Shown: piece after piece, positions 38,587 through 48,320 of the stretch
Position numbering within the stretch: the stretch's first letter is position 1
Layout of the letters: each line of letters starts with the position of its first letter
Assembly: GCF_028993555.1 (NCBI RefSeq)
Contig: NZ_CP118611.1
Location: 372,001 to 436,000 of the forward strand
Reading direction: 5' to 3'
Source of the DNA: Ensifer adhaerens
GTDB lineage: Bacteria > Pseudomonadota > Alphaproteobacteria > Rhizobiales > Rhizobiaceae
Length of the DNA stretch: 64,000 nucleotides
Made by a program: the position numbers and the translations under genes
Notes under the pieces: generated by a model
Databases searched by the model: none
Seen by the model: the letters and a program-made list of their open reading frames with translations, nothing else
Told to the model about the DNA's origin: nothing

Positions 38587-39330
38587 TCAGCGGGCCGCGC
38601 GCAACATCGAACGATAGCGCACCTGGCTGTTCTTGAGGTGCTGGCGCATGGCGTTGCGCGCCTGTTCCTCGTCGCCATCCTGGATCGCGATGAGAATGGC
38701 CTCGTGTTCCGAGATCAATCGCGACAGTTCCGCTGCCGCCAGAACGGTTTCCTCGCCGCTTTCGGAAACGGCGCGTCGGGGAATGAGCGCCGTGCCCAGC
38801 ATCTGCAGGAACTCGCTGAAGCGCGGATTGTTCGTCGCCTGGGAAATCGCCAGGTGAAAATTGAAATCGGCTTCCGCCGTGGGGCGGCCCTCGGCAGCAC
38901 TCGCACAGAAGCTGTCGAAGGCTTCGGCGATCTTTTCCTCCTGTGCCGGCGAGCGGCGAAGGGCGGCAAGGGCGGCGGCATCACCTTCGACGGCGGTCCT
39001 CAGTTCCAGCATTTCGATCAGCGAAGAGACGCGCGCGAGGTCGACGCCATGGAAAGGCAGCGGGGCCACTGGCGCGGGTTCCAGCACGAAAACGCCGATA
39101 CCGTGTCTGGCCTCGACCAGTCCGCCGGAGCGTAGTGCGGCGATCGCTTCACGCACGACTGTGCGGCTCACGCCGAACTCCTGGGTAAGCTGCGCCTCCG
39201 ATGGCAGCCGGTCACCCGGCTTATAGTGCCCGCCGGCGATCTGGCCGCTGAGGGCGTCTGTCATCTTGGCCACCAGCGTCTTGCCTTGTGGCGTTGAATT
39301 GTCGGGAGCGGTGACATTGCTCATGGGCAT
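38587..39330 (-). CDS. GntR-family (FadR/FCD subgroup) regulator of the uronate genes
   Basis: 247 residues: winged helix at the N-terminus (YKPGDRLPSEAQLTQEFGVSRTVVREAIAALRSGG) and an FCD effector domain with likely metal-ligand residues (EADFNFHLAISQATNN and later SEHEAILIAIQ). It is downstream of udh on the same strand, and beside kdgD, gci and gli. GntR/FCD proteins such as GguR control galactarate and galacturonate genes in other proteobacteria, so that role is likely here. Start may be ATG at 39330 or two codons later; no strong ribosome site decides. Confidence 0.9.
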   Translation of the reverse strand: MPMSNVTAPDNSTPQGKTLVAKMTDALSGQIAGGHYKPGDRLPSEAQLTQEFGVSRTVVREAIAALRSGGLVEARHGIGVFVLEPAPVAPLPFHGVDLARVSSLIEMLELRTAVEGDAAALAALRRSPAQEEKIAEAFDSFCASAAEGRPTAEADFNFHLAISQATNNPRFSEFLQMLGTALIPRRAVSESGEETVLAAAELSRLISEHEAILIAIQDGDEEQARNAMRQHLKNSQVRYRSMLRAAR

Positions 39331-39410
39331 GGCCGTTTCTGGGACTTGGTGTGAGTTTCTGGATACGCCATTGCCGATCGCGGGCGCAATCCACTGGCAG
39401 TGCGTGGCGT

Positions 39411-40205
39411 CTACTCCTCAAAGATCGGATCGTTGACGAAGGCGCCGCCCTGATATCGCACGAGCGCGTCGCTCGGGTCCGGCTTCGGGCCGCTTGCGGC
39501 AATCTTGTCGCGGAAGACTTCGGCATTGTCCTTTGGTCGCCAGCCGAGCCACCCAATGTGCGAATTGTCCCACCAGCCGGCGTCGTTGGCAGACGCACCC
39601 CAGATGACCGGGCAGCCGAGAACCGGGACGCGAAATACGGCTTCGATCAGGGAAGCGAAGTCGTCATGCGAAAGCCAGGTGGACAGCATTCGGTAGTTGA
39701 TGGGCTCCGGCAGGCATGAGCCAATGCGGACCATCGCCGTCTCCTGGCCGAACTTCTCGAAGTACATGCGGGCAAGGGCCTCGCCGAAGCACTTCGACAC
39801 GCCGTAGAGCCCGTCCGGCCGGTAGGGTGCTTCCGGCCCGAGCCGTTCGCTTTGCGGATAATAACCGATCGTATGGTTGGTGCTGGCAAACAGGATGCGC
39901 GGCTGGCCATGGGCGCGCGCGGCCTCGTAGAGGTTGTAGAGCCCGAGAATGTTGCCGTCGAGGATTTCTGAGAACGGTCGTTCGACGGATATGCCGCCGA
40001 GATGCACGATTGCATCGCAGCCAGCCACGAGGTTGTGGACAGCGCCGGCATCGGAGAGGTCGCACTGGACGCATTCCTCGTTGGCGTCCGGCGGGTCGAG
40101 GGGCGAGCGATCCGATAGACGTATCGTTGATGCCAATGGCGCGAGCTTTTTGCGCATGACGCGGCCCAACTGGCCCGCCGCGCCGGTGATCAGAAGTCGT
40201 TCCAT
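39411..40205 (-). CDS. udh: uronate dehydrogenase (galacturonate/glucuronate to aldarolactone)
   Basis: 264 residues of the extended SDR/epimerase fold. NAD motif TGAAGQLGRVMRKKL near the N-terminus, catalytic Tyr-x3-Lys in YGVSKCFGEALARMYF. It is collinear with the Agrobacterium Udh throughout as I recall it (VHLGGISVE, SNHTIGYYPQ-like ASTNHTIGYYPQSERLG, SANDAGWWDNSHIGWLGW). It oxidises D-galacturonate or D-glucuronate to the 1,5-lactone. Start is the ATG complementary to 40203-40205. It is the first gene of udh-gntR, divergent from kdgD. Confidence 0.94.
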   Translation of the reverse strand: MERLLITGAAGQLGRVMRKKLAPLASTIRLSDRSPLDPPDANEECVQCDLSDAGAVHNLVAGCDAIVHLGGISVERPFSEILDGNILGLYNLYEAARAHGQPRILFASTNHTIGYYPQSERLGPEAPYRPDGLYGVSKCFGEALARMYFEKFGQETAMVRIGSCLPEPINYRMLSTWLSHDDFASLIEAVFRVPVLGCPVIWGASANDAGWWDNSHIGWLGWRPKDNAEVFRDKIAASGPKPDPSDALVRYQGGAFVNDPIFEE

Positions 40206-40256
40206 TGCCTGTCCCTCTTCGTGAACGCGATCCGTGCGCCGCACCTATGCACCAGA

Positions 40257-40432
40257 GATATCATACAATATCGGCTAACATATAATACGTGTACTTCGCA
40301 ATATACATGTGTGGACTATGCACGACCAACGACGTGTCTGTTGTGTACCTCTTTGCCTTTGGCGTTGCCGGATGTTTGAGGTCGCTGGCGGTTAAGCGCT
40401 GCCTTTCCGCGTCATATGATAACTTGTATTAT
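40257..40432. promoter_or_regulatory. divergent promoter region udh/kdgD with AT-rich repeats
   Basis: The 296-base gap between udh and kdgD is markedly AT rich at both ends. GATAT-N6-ATATC (40257-40272) on the udh side contains TTGTATGAT on the minus strand, and TTGTATTAT occurs at 40424-40432 on the kdgD side. These two similar words are candidate half sites for the GntR-type regulator. No longer symmetric site was found. Confidence 0.4.
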
Positions 40433-40465
40433 GACATATTGACATGTGTGTGATGACTTGCTTAG

Positions 40466-41413
<948 letters not shown>

Positions 41414-41433
41414 GTGGCGAGGAAAGAAAACCC

Positions 41434-42570
41434 ATGAAGATCGTCGCCGTCCGCACCCATCTCCTCGAACACCGCCTGGCGGTGCCGTTCGAAAGCGCGT
41501 CGATGCGCTTTGACCGTCGGGCGCATGTGCTGGTCGAGATCGAGTGCGACGACGGGACGATCGGCTGGGGCGAATGCCTCGGTCCGGCGCGGCCCAATGC
41601 GGCGGTGGTCGCGGCCTATGCGCCCTGGCTGATCGGCCAGGATCCGCGCCAGACCGAAAGGCTCTGGGCGATCCTCTACAATGCGCTGCGCGATCAGGGG
41701 CAGCGCGGCCTTGCGGTGACGGCGCTGTCCGGCATCGACATCGCGCTCTGGGACATCAAGGGCAAACACTACGGCGCCTCGGTCTCGATGCTGCTTGGCG
41801 GTCGCTGGCGCGACAGCGTGCGCGCCTATGCGACCGGCAGCTTCAAGCGCGACGGCGTCGACCGTGTCTCCGACAATGCGATGGAGATGGCCGAGCGCCG
41901 GGCACAGGGCTTCCACGCCTGCAAGATCAAGATCGGTTTCGGCGTCGACGAGGACCTGCGGGTCATCCGGGCGGTGCGCGAGGCAATCGGCGACGACATG
42001 CGGCTGATGATCGACGCCAATCACGGCTACACCGTCCCCGAAGCGATCCGGCTCGGCAAGGCGGCCGCCGACTGCGACATCGACTGGTTCGAAGAGCCGG
42101 TCGTGCCCGAGCAGCTTTCGGCCTATCGCGAGGTCAGGGCCGGGCAGCCGATCCCGGTGGCCGGCGGCGAGACCTGGCACTCGCGCTACGGCATGTGGCC
42201 GGCGATCGAGGGCCGCGCCGTCGACATCCTGCAGCCGGATCTTTGCGGCTGCGGCGGGTTCTCGGAGATGGCGAAGATCGCAAGCCTTGCGACGCTGCAT
42301 GGCGTGCGCATCGTGCCGCATGTCTGGGGCACCGGCGTGCACCTCGCCGCGGCGCTGCAGTTCATGGCGGCGATGACGCCGGATCCGGTGCGGGTCAACC
42401 CGATCGAGCCGATCATGGAGTTCGACCGCACCGAAAATCCGTTCCGTCAGGCGGTGCTGAAGACGCCGATCGAAGCGGTCAACGGCGTGGTCGCCATCCC
42501 CGATGCGCCCGGCCTCGGCATCGAGATCAATCGCGATGCGCTCGCGCAGTTCAAGATGCCCGAGGCTTGA
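41434..42570 (+). CDS. gci: D-galactarolactone cycloisomerase (enolase superfamily)
   Basis: 378 residues with the mandelate-racemase-type capping domain and barrel. The first catalytic Lys is in HACKIKIGFG, the metal ligands follow as DANHGY, WFEEP and GGETWH, and the His is in VPHVWGTG. Length and start MKIVAVRTHLLEHRL match the Agrobacterium enzyme, which opens galactaro-1,4-lactone to 3-deoxy-2-keto-hexarate. It lies between kdgD and gli, 20 bases after kdgD. Confidence 0.9.
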   Translation: MKIVAVRTHLLEHRLAVPFESASMRFDRRAHVLVEIECDDGTIGWGECLGPARPNAAVVAAYAPWLIGQDPRQTERLWAILYNALRDQGQRGLAVTALSGIDIALWDIKGKHYGASVSMLLGGRWRDSVRAYATGSFKRDGVDRVSDNAMEMAERRAQGFHACKIKIGFGVDEDLRVIRAVREAIGDDMRLMIDANHGYTVPEAIRLGKAAADCDIDWFEEPVVPEQLSAYREVRAGQPIPVAGGETWHSRYGMWPAIEGRAVDILQPDLCGCGGFSEMAKIASLATLHGVRIVPHVWGTGVHLAAALQFMAAMTPDPVRVNPIEPIMEFDRTENPFRQAVLKTPIEAVNGVVAIPDAPGLGIEINRDALAQFKMPEA

Positions 42571-42571
42571 G

Positions 42572-43444
42572 ATGATCGAGCGCACCCTCTCTGGCCGCCC
42601 GCCTCAACCCCGTCTCCCGAAGGGCGCGATCGATGCGCAGATGCACATGTATCTGCCGCAATTTCCGTCGCTTTCCGGCGGGCCGCCTCTGCCGGAAGAG
42701 CCGCTGCCGGACGCGAACGCTTACCGCCAGGTGATGGATTGGCTCGGAATTGACAGGGTGATCATCACCCAGGGCAATGCGCACCAGAAAGACAATGGCA
42801 ATACGCTCGCCTGTGTGGCCGCAATGGGCGCCGCGGCGCGCGCCGTCGTCGTCATTGATGAGAGCACTTCGGATGCCCAGATGCAGCGCCTTTCCGCGGC
42901 GGGCGCTGTCGGCGCACGCATCATGGACCTGCCGGGTGGAGCCGTCGGGCTTGGTGCGCTGGAAGCAGTCGACGCACGGGCACATGCGGCGGATTGGATG
43001 ATCGCCCTGCAGTTCGACGGCAACAGGATGCTCGACCATCTGCCGTGGCTGGAGCGCATCCGTTCGCGCTGGGTGTTGGATCACCATGGCAAGTTTTTTG
43101 CCGGCGTCGACCCGGATGGGACAGAGATGACAGCACTTCTGAGGCTGATCGACCGGGGCAATGTCTGGTTCAAGTTCGCCGGCGTGTACGAGAGTTCGCG
43201 AGCCGCATGGCCTTACGAGGATGTGGCCGCGTTTTCGCGCCGGATTGCTGAACATGCGCCGGAACGCATCGTCTGGGGTTCCAACTGGCCACACAACATG
43301 ATCCGCAAGACCGAAGACTATCCCGACGATGCCCGGCTCGCGGAACTGGTGCTCGGCTGGCTTGCCGACGACCGGGCAAGGCATCTCGCCCTCGTCGAGA
43401 ACCCGGAACGCCTGTTCAAGCTCTCGGCCTTCGTCGCGACGTAG
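42572..43444 (+). CDS. gli: galactarolactone isomerase, amidohydrolase superfamily
   Basis: 290 residues, related to 2-pyrone-4,6-dicarboxylate lactonase-type amidohydrolases: early DAQMHMYLPQFPS, middle HHGKFFAG and late WGSNWPHN with its Asp-like region after it. In Agrobacterium the gene beside gci codes for the isomerase that turns galactaro-1,5-lactone into the 1,4-lactone used by Gci, and the sequence pattern and place here agree. It directly follows gci with two bases between. It could alternatively hydrolyse the lactone. Confidence 0.85.
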   Translation: MIERTLSGRPPQPRLPKGAIDAQMHMYLPQFPSLSGGPPLPEEPLPDANAYRQVMDWLGIDRVIITQGNAHQKDNGNTLACVAAMGAAARAVVVIDESTSDAQMQRLSAAGAVGARIMDLPGGAVGLGALEAVDARAHAADWMIALQFDGNRMLDHLPWLERIRSRWVLDHHGKFFAGVDPDGTEMTALLRLIDRGNVWFKFAGVYESSRAAWPYEDVAAFSRRIAEHAPERIVWGSNWPHNMIRKTEDYPDDARLAELVLGWLADDRARHLALVENPERLFKLSAFVAT

Positions 43445-43562
43445 TTGCCGCGGGAGCCGGTGGCGCCGTGGAACCCATGACATGAGGACTTCGCATGCCG
43501 GCCCGGACGGGCACAACGCGGCCTTGGGAGAGGCCGTAGCACGATCACAGGAGGAGGAAAAC

Positions 43563-44540
43563 ATGAAGAAAATTGCAGGTATGCTTTGCGTCGCAATGGG
43601 GCTGGCGGTTGCCGGCACAGCGGCGCAGGCGCAGGAGATCACCCTGCGTTCGGCCGACATCCATCCGGATGGCTACCCGACGGTCGAGGCCGTCAAATAC
43701 ATGGGTCAATTGCTCTCCGAGCGGACCAACGGTCGCATCAAGGTCGAGGTCATGAACAATGGTGTGCTCGGCGGCGAGAAGGACACGATCGAGCAGACCC
43801 GCTTCGGCGTCATCGACATGAACCGCGTCAACGCCGCGCCCTTCAACAATCTCGTCAAGGAAACGATGGTCCTTGGCATGCCGTTCCTGTTCCGCTCGAC
43901 CGAACACATGCACAAGACGGTCGACGGTCCGATCGGCGATGAGGTTCTGGCTGCTTTCGAGCCGCACGGCCTGATCGGTCTTGCCTTCTACGATTCCGGC
44001 GCTCGCTCGTTCTACACCACCAAAAAGCCGATCGAGAAACTGGCCGACCTAAAGGGCCTGAAGATCCGCGTGCAGCAATCCGATCTCTGGATCGCGATGA
44101 TGCAGGCCTTCGGCGCCAACCCGACGCCGATGCCGATGGGCGAGGTCTATTCGTCGCTCGAGACCGGTGTCGTCGACGGCGCCGAAAACAACTGGCCGTC
44201 CTACGAATCCGCGCGCCATTTCGAAGTGGCCAAGAACTATTCGCTCACCGAACATTCCCTCAATCCCGAGATTCTGGTGATCTCCAAGGTTACCTGGGAC
44301 AAGCTTTCCTCCGACGACCAGGGCATGATTCGCCAGGCGGCGAAGGATTCCGTCGGCAAGATGCGCGAGCTGTGGAGCGCGCGCGAAAAGGTCTCTGAAG
44401 AGAAGGTTCGCGCAGCCGGCACCAACGTCATCAAGGTCGACAAGGAAGAGTTCGCGGCCGCCATGGGGCCGGTCTACGACAAGTTCGTCAGCGACCCGAA
44501 GCTGAAAGACCTCCTCGAACGGGTGAAGGCGGTCAAGTGA
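43563..44540 (+). CDS. TRAP transporter substrate-binding protein, GaaP-like (galacturonate)
   Basis: 325 residues with signal peptide MKKIAGMLCVAMGLAVAGTAAQA. Mature part is DctP-type: HPDGYPTVEAVKYM, GVLGGEKDTIEQTRFG and the carboxylate-binding Arg in LKGLKIRVQQSD, with the PMGEVYSSLETGVVDGAENNW segment. GGAGGA is near the ATG. The place after udh/kdgD/gci/gli and knowledge of the Agrobacterium GaaPQM system point to galacturonate. Confidence 0.9.
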   Translation: MKKIAGMLCVAMGLAVAGTAAQAQEITLRSADIHPDGYPTVEAVKYMGQLLSERTNGRIKVEVMNNGVLGGEKDTIEQTRFGVIDMNRVNAAPFNNLVKETMVLGMPFLFRSTEHMHKTVDGPIGDEVLAAFEPHGLIGLAFYDSGARSFYTTKKPIEKLADLKGLKIRVQQSDLWIAMMQAFGANPTPMPMGEVYSSLETGVVDGAENNWPSYESARHFEVAKNYSLTEHSLNPEILVISKVTWDKLSSDDQGMIRQAAKDSVGKMRELWSAREKVSEEKVRAAGTNVIKVDKEEFAAAMGPVYDKFVSDPKLKDLLERVKAVK

Positions 44541-44550
44541 TGGCAGGCGG

Positions 44551-44580
44551 AGGGCCGGCTCTCCAGTTGGAGCCGGTCCT
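44551..44580 (+). other. hairpin after the TRAP binding-protein gene
   Basis: AGGGCCGGCTC (44551-44561) pairs with GAGCCGGTCCT (44570-44580), one G-T wobble, around an eight-base loop. It sits in the 82-base gap between the binding protein and the small permease genes and would favour a surplus of binding protein. No T run follows. Confidence 0.6.
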
Positions 44581-44622
44581 CTCGACCGCACATCGGACCG
44601 CTTTGACGGAGGAGGAAGGCAA

Positions 44623-45144
44623 ATGCGTGGTTTCATGCGGGCGATACGTCCGCTCCTCGGGGCGCTGAGCAGCGCGTCGCTCTATATCGCCGGCATCGGA
44701 ATGGTCGCCATGACCTTGATCGTCGGCTGGCAGGTCTTTGCCCGCTATGTTCTAAATGACTCGCCAAGCTGGTCGGAGCCCCTGTCTCTGCATCTCATGG
44801 CCTGGTTCATCATGCTTGGCGCCGCCGTCGGCGTGCGCGAAAGCGTACATCTCGGTCTCGATGTGGTCCGTCACGTGATGAAACCGGCGGTGCAGCTGGC
44901 CATGGATCTGACGAGCCTCGGCCTGATCGTCGTCTTCGGCCTGGCCATGGCCTATTACGGCATCCTTCTATCGGCGGGCACCTGGACCGCAACCATACCG
45001 GTTCTCGGATGGCCAGGCGGCGTCGACTTTTTCCCGCTCATCGTCGGCGGCGCCATGATCGCCCTTTTCGCCGCGGAACGCTTCATCGATCAGCTGCTCG
45101 GTGTCGAGATTGCCGCCGATGTCGCCGTGCAGGAGATGGCCTGA
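44623..45144 (+). CDS. TRAP transporter small permease (DctQ type), GaaQ-like
   Basis: 173 residues with four membrane helices. The NDSPSWSEPLSLHLMAWFIMLGAAVGVRESVHLGLD segment is the DctQ signature. It joins with the large permease next to it, with which it is directly contiguous (stop then ATG), and receives substrate from the binding protein before it. AGGAGGAAGG lies upstream. Confidence 0.9.
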   Translation: MRGFMRAIRPLLGALSSASLYIAGIGMVAMTLIVGWQVFARYVLNDSPSWSEPLSLHLMAWFIMLGAAVGVRESVHLGLDVVRHVMKPAVQLAMDLTSLGLIVVFGLAMAYYGILLSAGTWTATIPVLGWPGGVDFFPLIVGGAMIALFAAERFIDQLLGVEIAADVAVQEMA

Positions 45145-46425
45145 ATGGCTTACACTATCCTCTTCGGGGTCTTCACCCTGCTCATGTTCATCGGCATGCC
45201 GATCGCGTTCTGCCTGGGCATCGCGTCGTTCGCGACCGTGCTCTATCTCGGCCTGCCGCCCGTGGTGGTGTTCCAGCAACTGAACTCCGGCATGAACGTC
45301 TTTGCCATGATGGCGATCCCGTTCTTCATCTTTGCCGGCGACCTGATGGTGCGCGGCGGCATCGCCAATCGGCTCATCCGCTTCGCCGCCGGCCTCGTCG
45401 GGCATCTGCGCGGCGGTCTCGGCCAGGTCAACATCGTTGCCTCGACGCTCTTTGGCGGCATCTCCGGTTCGGCGGTTGCGGATGCCTCAGCCGTCGGCGG
45501 CCTGATGATCCCGCAGATGGCCAAGCGCGGCTATGACCGCGACTACGCCGTCAACGTCACGGTCAACGCGGCGATCATCGCGCTGATGATCCCGCCCTCG
45601 CACAACATGATCCTCTATTCGATCGCCGCCGGCGGCAACGTCTCGGTCGCCGATCTGTTCACCGCCGGTATCATTCCCGGCCTGCTTTTGGCGCTGGCAC
45701 TCATGGTCACGGCTTACGTCGTCGCCAGGCGTCGGGGGTATCCGGCCGAGCCGTTTCCGGGCTTTTCCAAGGTCTTCTACTACCTGTTGGCATCCTTCCC
45801 CGGAATCGTCTTGATCGGCATCATCTTCGGTGGTGTGCGCTCCGGCGTGTTTACCGCCACCGAAAGCTCGTGCATCGCCGTACTCTACGCCTTCCTCGTC
45901 GCCATGCTGGTTTATCGCGAGCTGGACTGGTCTGGCTTCGTCGAGGCGGTCATGGGGGCGGTGCGTACCACCGCCATGGTGCTCTTGGTGATCGGCATGG
46001 CGGCGGCCTTCGGCTGGCTGATGGCATTCCTGCAGGTGCAGGCGCTGATGATCAGCGCGATCGGCGCGATCTCGGAAAACCCGATCATCGTGCTGCTCGT
46101 CATCAACATCATCTTGCTTATCCTCGGCACCTTCATGGACATGGCGCCAATGGTGATCATCTGCACGCCGGTGCTTCTGCCGGTCGTCAAGGCGTTCGGC
46201 ATCGACCCCGTGCATTTCGGTGTTGTGATGATCCTGAATGCCGGCATCGGCCTCAACACGCCACCGGTCGGAACGGTGCTGTTCGTCGGCTGTGCCGTCG
46301 GCGGGATAAGCATTCGTGAGGCGATGCGCACCATTTGGCCGTTCTTCGGCGCCAGCATCGCCGTCTTGATGGCGGTTACCTACATCCCGGCGCTGTCGCT
46401 CTGGCTGCCATCGGTCTTCAGGTGA
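45145..46425 (+). CDS. TRAP transporter large permease (DctM type), GaaM-like
   Basis: 426 residues, about 12 membrane helices. DctM hallmarks: IPFFIFAGDLMVRGGIANRLI, STLFGGISGSAVADASAVGGLMIPQM and NAAIIALMIPPSHNMILYS. It would use the sodium or proton gradient to bring the sugar acid in with its two partners. Last gene of kdgD-gci-gli-TRAP. Confidence 0.93.
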   Translation: MAYTILFGVFTLLMFIGMPIAFCLGIASFATVLYLGLPPVVVFQQLNSGMNVFAMMAIPFFIFAGDLMVRGGIANRLIRFAAGLVGHLRGGLGQVNIVASTLFGGISGSAVADASAVGGLMIPQMAKRGYDRDYAVNVTVNAAIIALMIPPSHNMILYSIAAGGNVSVADLFTAGIIPGLLLALALMVTAYVVARRRGYPAEPFPGFSKVFYYLLASFPGIVLIGIIFGGVRSGVFTATESSCIAVLYAFLVAMLVYRELDWSGFVEAVMGAVRTTAMVLLVIGMAAAFGWLMAFLQVQALMISAIGAISENPIIVLLVINIILLILGTFMDMAPMVIICTPVLLPVVKAFGIDPVHFGVVMILNAGIGLNTPPVGTVLFVGCAVGGISIREAMRTIWPFFGASIAVLMAVTYIPALSLWLPSVFR

Positions 46426-46494
46426 GTTGATCATTCGTGGTCTTCCGAGGCTCGGCGTCGCTGCCGGGCCCGGTCCGCCCTCTCAATGTGTCGG

Positions 46495-46827
46495 CTATTC
46501 GTTCCTGTTGGCGGCGATGCACTGGCGCTCCAAGCGCTTCAGGAAAACACCGATCTCCTTTGCCGCCTGCAGATCGCCCTTACGTTCGGCGACGACGCGA
46601 CCTTCGCGCCAGACCAGGATTGCCTCTTCGAACCGGCCGAGTTTGTGCAGGATGGCGCCGCGCAGCTTCCACGCTGCCGAATAGTCCGGATCGAACGAGA
46701 TTGCCCGCTCGACATGGACAAGGGCGGTTTCGAAATCCGCTTCCTGGAGGCAGATGCTGCCGAGCGTGAAGCGCAGCAGGGCGTCGTCCTTGCCGTCCTG
46801 TAAGAGCTTTTCGAGCACTTGCCGCAT
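46495..46827 (-). CDS. tetratricopeptide-repeat protein
   Basis: 110 residues covering about two to three TPR helical hairpins: LLRFTLGSICLQEADFETALVHVERAISFDPDYSAAWKLRGAILHKLGRFEEAI is a clean double TPR pattern. No signal. Such small TPR proteins act as protein-binding adaptors. It is convergent with the TRAP operon and is followed on its strand by no obvious partner; its own upstream neighbour is the flavin reductase. Confidence 0.85.
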   Translation of the reverse strand: MRQVLEKLLQDGKDDALLRFTLGSICLQEADFETALVHVERAISFDPDYSAAWKLRGAILHKLGRFEEAILVWREGRVVAERKGDLQAAKEIGVFLKRLERQCIAANRNE

Positions 46828-46857
46828 GGCTGGCGTTCCTCCTACGCGATCTCCGGT

Positions 46858-47454
46858 TCAGGCCGCAGGCTTGGTTGGGGCGAGGGTTGCATGTCCGTTG
46901 CTCCTCGGCGCCGGCAACGATCTCATCCTGTCGAGAGACTGATATCGCCGACGGCTCCAGATCAAGGGGTCGGCATGTGTGGAAGCCTCGGTTGCGACAA
47001 TTGTTCCGACGAACAACATGTGATCGCCGACCTCTATCGAGGCGCTCAGCAGGCAGTCGAGCGCAGCGGCGGCCCCAAGAAGCCTTGGCCGTCCGCTCGG
47101 CCAGTCGGCCCAGATGCCGACGAGGTAGCGTTTGGACGCTTCGATCTTGCCGGCGAAGGCATCTGCGATCAGTTCCTGTCCTTCCGCCAGCATGGCAAGC
47201 GAGAAGCCCTTCTCAGCGACGATCAGCGCGGCAAGCGGACTGTCCGCCTTGATCGAAATGATGATCGACGGCGGGTTGGCGGAAAGCGAAAAGGTAGCCG
47301 TCACGGTCCGGCCGAGGCTGTCTGTGCCTTTGCCGGCGCTCGCTATGCAAACGGTGGCGGCAAGATGCGACAGGGTGTCGGCGAACTCCGGTTTCGACAC
47401 GGCCAGATCGGCGTGGGCGTCGATGTCGACGGAAAGCGTAGGTGTCTGGCGCAT
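46858..47454 (-). CDS. flavin reductase-like FMN-binding protein
   Basis: 198 residues of the split-barrel flavin reductase family: LAATVCIASAGKGTDSLGRTVTATFSLSANPPSIIISI is the flavin-binding start, and FSLAMLAEGQELIADAF with a later GDHMLFVGTIVA follows. Such enzymes give reduced FMN to a two-component monooxygenase, but no oxygenase is adjacent. Start is the ATG complementary to 47452-47454; it lacks a strong ribosome site. Confidence 0.82.
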   Translation of the reverse strand: MRQTPTLSVDIDAHADLAVSKPEFADTLSHLAATVCIASAGKGTDSLGRTVTATFSLSANPPSIIISIKADSPLAALIVAEKGFSLAMLAEGQELIADAFAGKIEASKRYLVGIWADWPSGRPRLLGAAAALDCLLSASIEVGDHMLFVGTIVATEASTHADPLIWSRRRYQSLDRMRSLPAPRSNGHATLAPTKPAA

Positions 47455-47478
47455 GGGTCGTGTTCCAACTGAGGATAA

Positions 47479-47505
47479 CCCGTGGCGGCGGGGAGACGCC
47501 ACGGG
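47479..47505. other. hairpin upstream of the flavin reductase gene
   Basis: CCCGTGGCG (47479-47487) pairs perfectly with CGCCACGGG (47497-47505) over a nine-base loop. It is between sodB and the flavin reductase gene and may end the sodB message or shape the leader of the next. Confidence 0.5.
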
Positions 47506-47568
47506 GTTTGCGGAAGCCCGAGCTCAGGCGGGGCGAGAGGGCTGCCGCAAATTCACTGATCAACCGAT

Positions 47569-47593
47569 CCGCGAGCCCGGGTCTGGCTCGCGG
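47569..47593. terminator. hairpin just after sodB
   Basis: CCGCGAGCC (47569-47577) pairs perfectly with GGCTCGCGG (47585-47593), loop seven bases, 15 bases past the sodB stop. There is no T run on the minus strand, so termination strength is uncertain. Confidence 0.55.
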
Positions 47594-47607
47594 CGATCTT
47601 CAGCCGG

Positions 47608-48216
47608 TCAGGCAGACTTCAGTTCCGCTTCGGCGAACTCGTAGTTGGCGAGCCTGTCGAGGAAGTTCGACGCGTAGTCCGGCCGGCGATTGCGGTAGTC
47701 GATGTAATAGGCATGCTCCCATACATCGAGGCCGAGCAGGGCCTTGCCTTCGTTGGTGGCGACCGGGTTGGAGCCGTTGGCGGTCTTCGTAACCTTGAGC
47801 TTGCCGTCGGTGCCGAGCACCAGCCAGGCCCAACCGGAGCCGAACTGCCCGGTCGCGGCCGCCTTGAAGGCGTCCTTGAAGGCAACGACGCTACCGAAGT
47901 CCTCGATCAGCTTCTTTTCGAGCGTGCCGGGGATCTGGCCGCCTTTGGGCGAAAGGTTCTTCCAGAAGAGGACATGATTCCAGTGCTGGCCGGCATTGTT
48001 GAAGACCGGGGCCAGCTCCGCCTTGCCGTGGCTGAGGCGGATGATGTCCTCGAGTGACAGGCCGGCAAGCGATGCGTCCTTCTCGACGAAGCCGTTCAGC
48101 GCCGTGACATAGGCCTGGTGATGTTTGCCGTGGTGGAACTCGATCGTCTCGGCGCTCATGCCGTTTTCAGCGAGCGCTGCGGGTGCGTAGGGAAGGGTGG
48201 GAAGTTCGAAGGCCAT
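47608..48216 (-). CDS. sodB: iron-type superoxide dismutase
   Basis: 202 residues. Metal ligands are the first His of FHHGKHH, the His in AGQHWNHVLFWK, and Asp and His in DVWEHAYYIDY. The start MAFELPTLPYAPAALAENGMSAET is that of SodB. It converts superoxide to O2 and peroxide in the cytoplasm. Use of iron or manganese cannot be settled by eye. It is divergent from an Fe-S-type regulator gene, which may control it. Confidence 0.94.
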   Translation of the reverse strand: MAFELPTLPYAPAALAENGMSAETIEFHHGKHHQAYVTALNGFVEKDASLAGLSLEDIIRLSHGKAELAPVFNNAGQHWNHVLFWKNLSPKGGQIPGTLEKKLIEDFGSVVAFKDAFKAAATGQFGSGWAWLVLGTDGKLKVTKTANGSNPVATNEGKALLGLDVWEHAYYIDYRNRRPDYASNFLDRLANYEFAEAELKSA

Positions 48217-48280
48217 GGTCAGTTCCTTTGCGGGCGGGACACTCTCGACGGATCACTTGTCTGCGAACGCATGAAAGTGT

Positions 48281-48306
48281 ATTTAGCAAGACAATTCTTT
48301 GTAAAT
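48281..48306. promoter_or_regulatory. imperfect palindrome between sodB and the Fe-S-type regulator
   Basis: ATTTAGCAAGA (48281-48291) and TCTTTGTAAAT (48296-48306) match as inverted repeats at nine of eleven positions around CAAT. It lies about 65 bases from sodB and 15 bases before the regulator start, a good place for an operator of the adjacent regulator. Confidence 0.5.
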
Positions 48307-48320
48307 CTGTGCGCAGGAAT

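Noticed and set aside
46437..46803. Plus-strand frames opposite the TPR gene
   Set aside because: The minus-strand TPR pattern is clear and these frames have no recognisable features.
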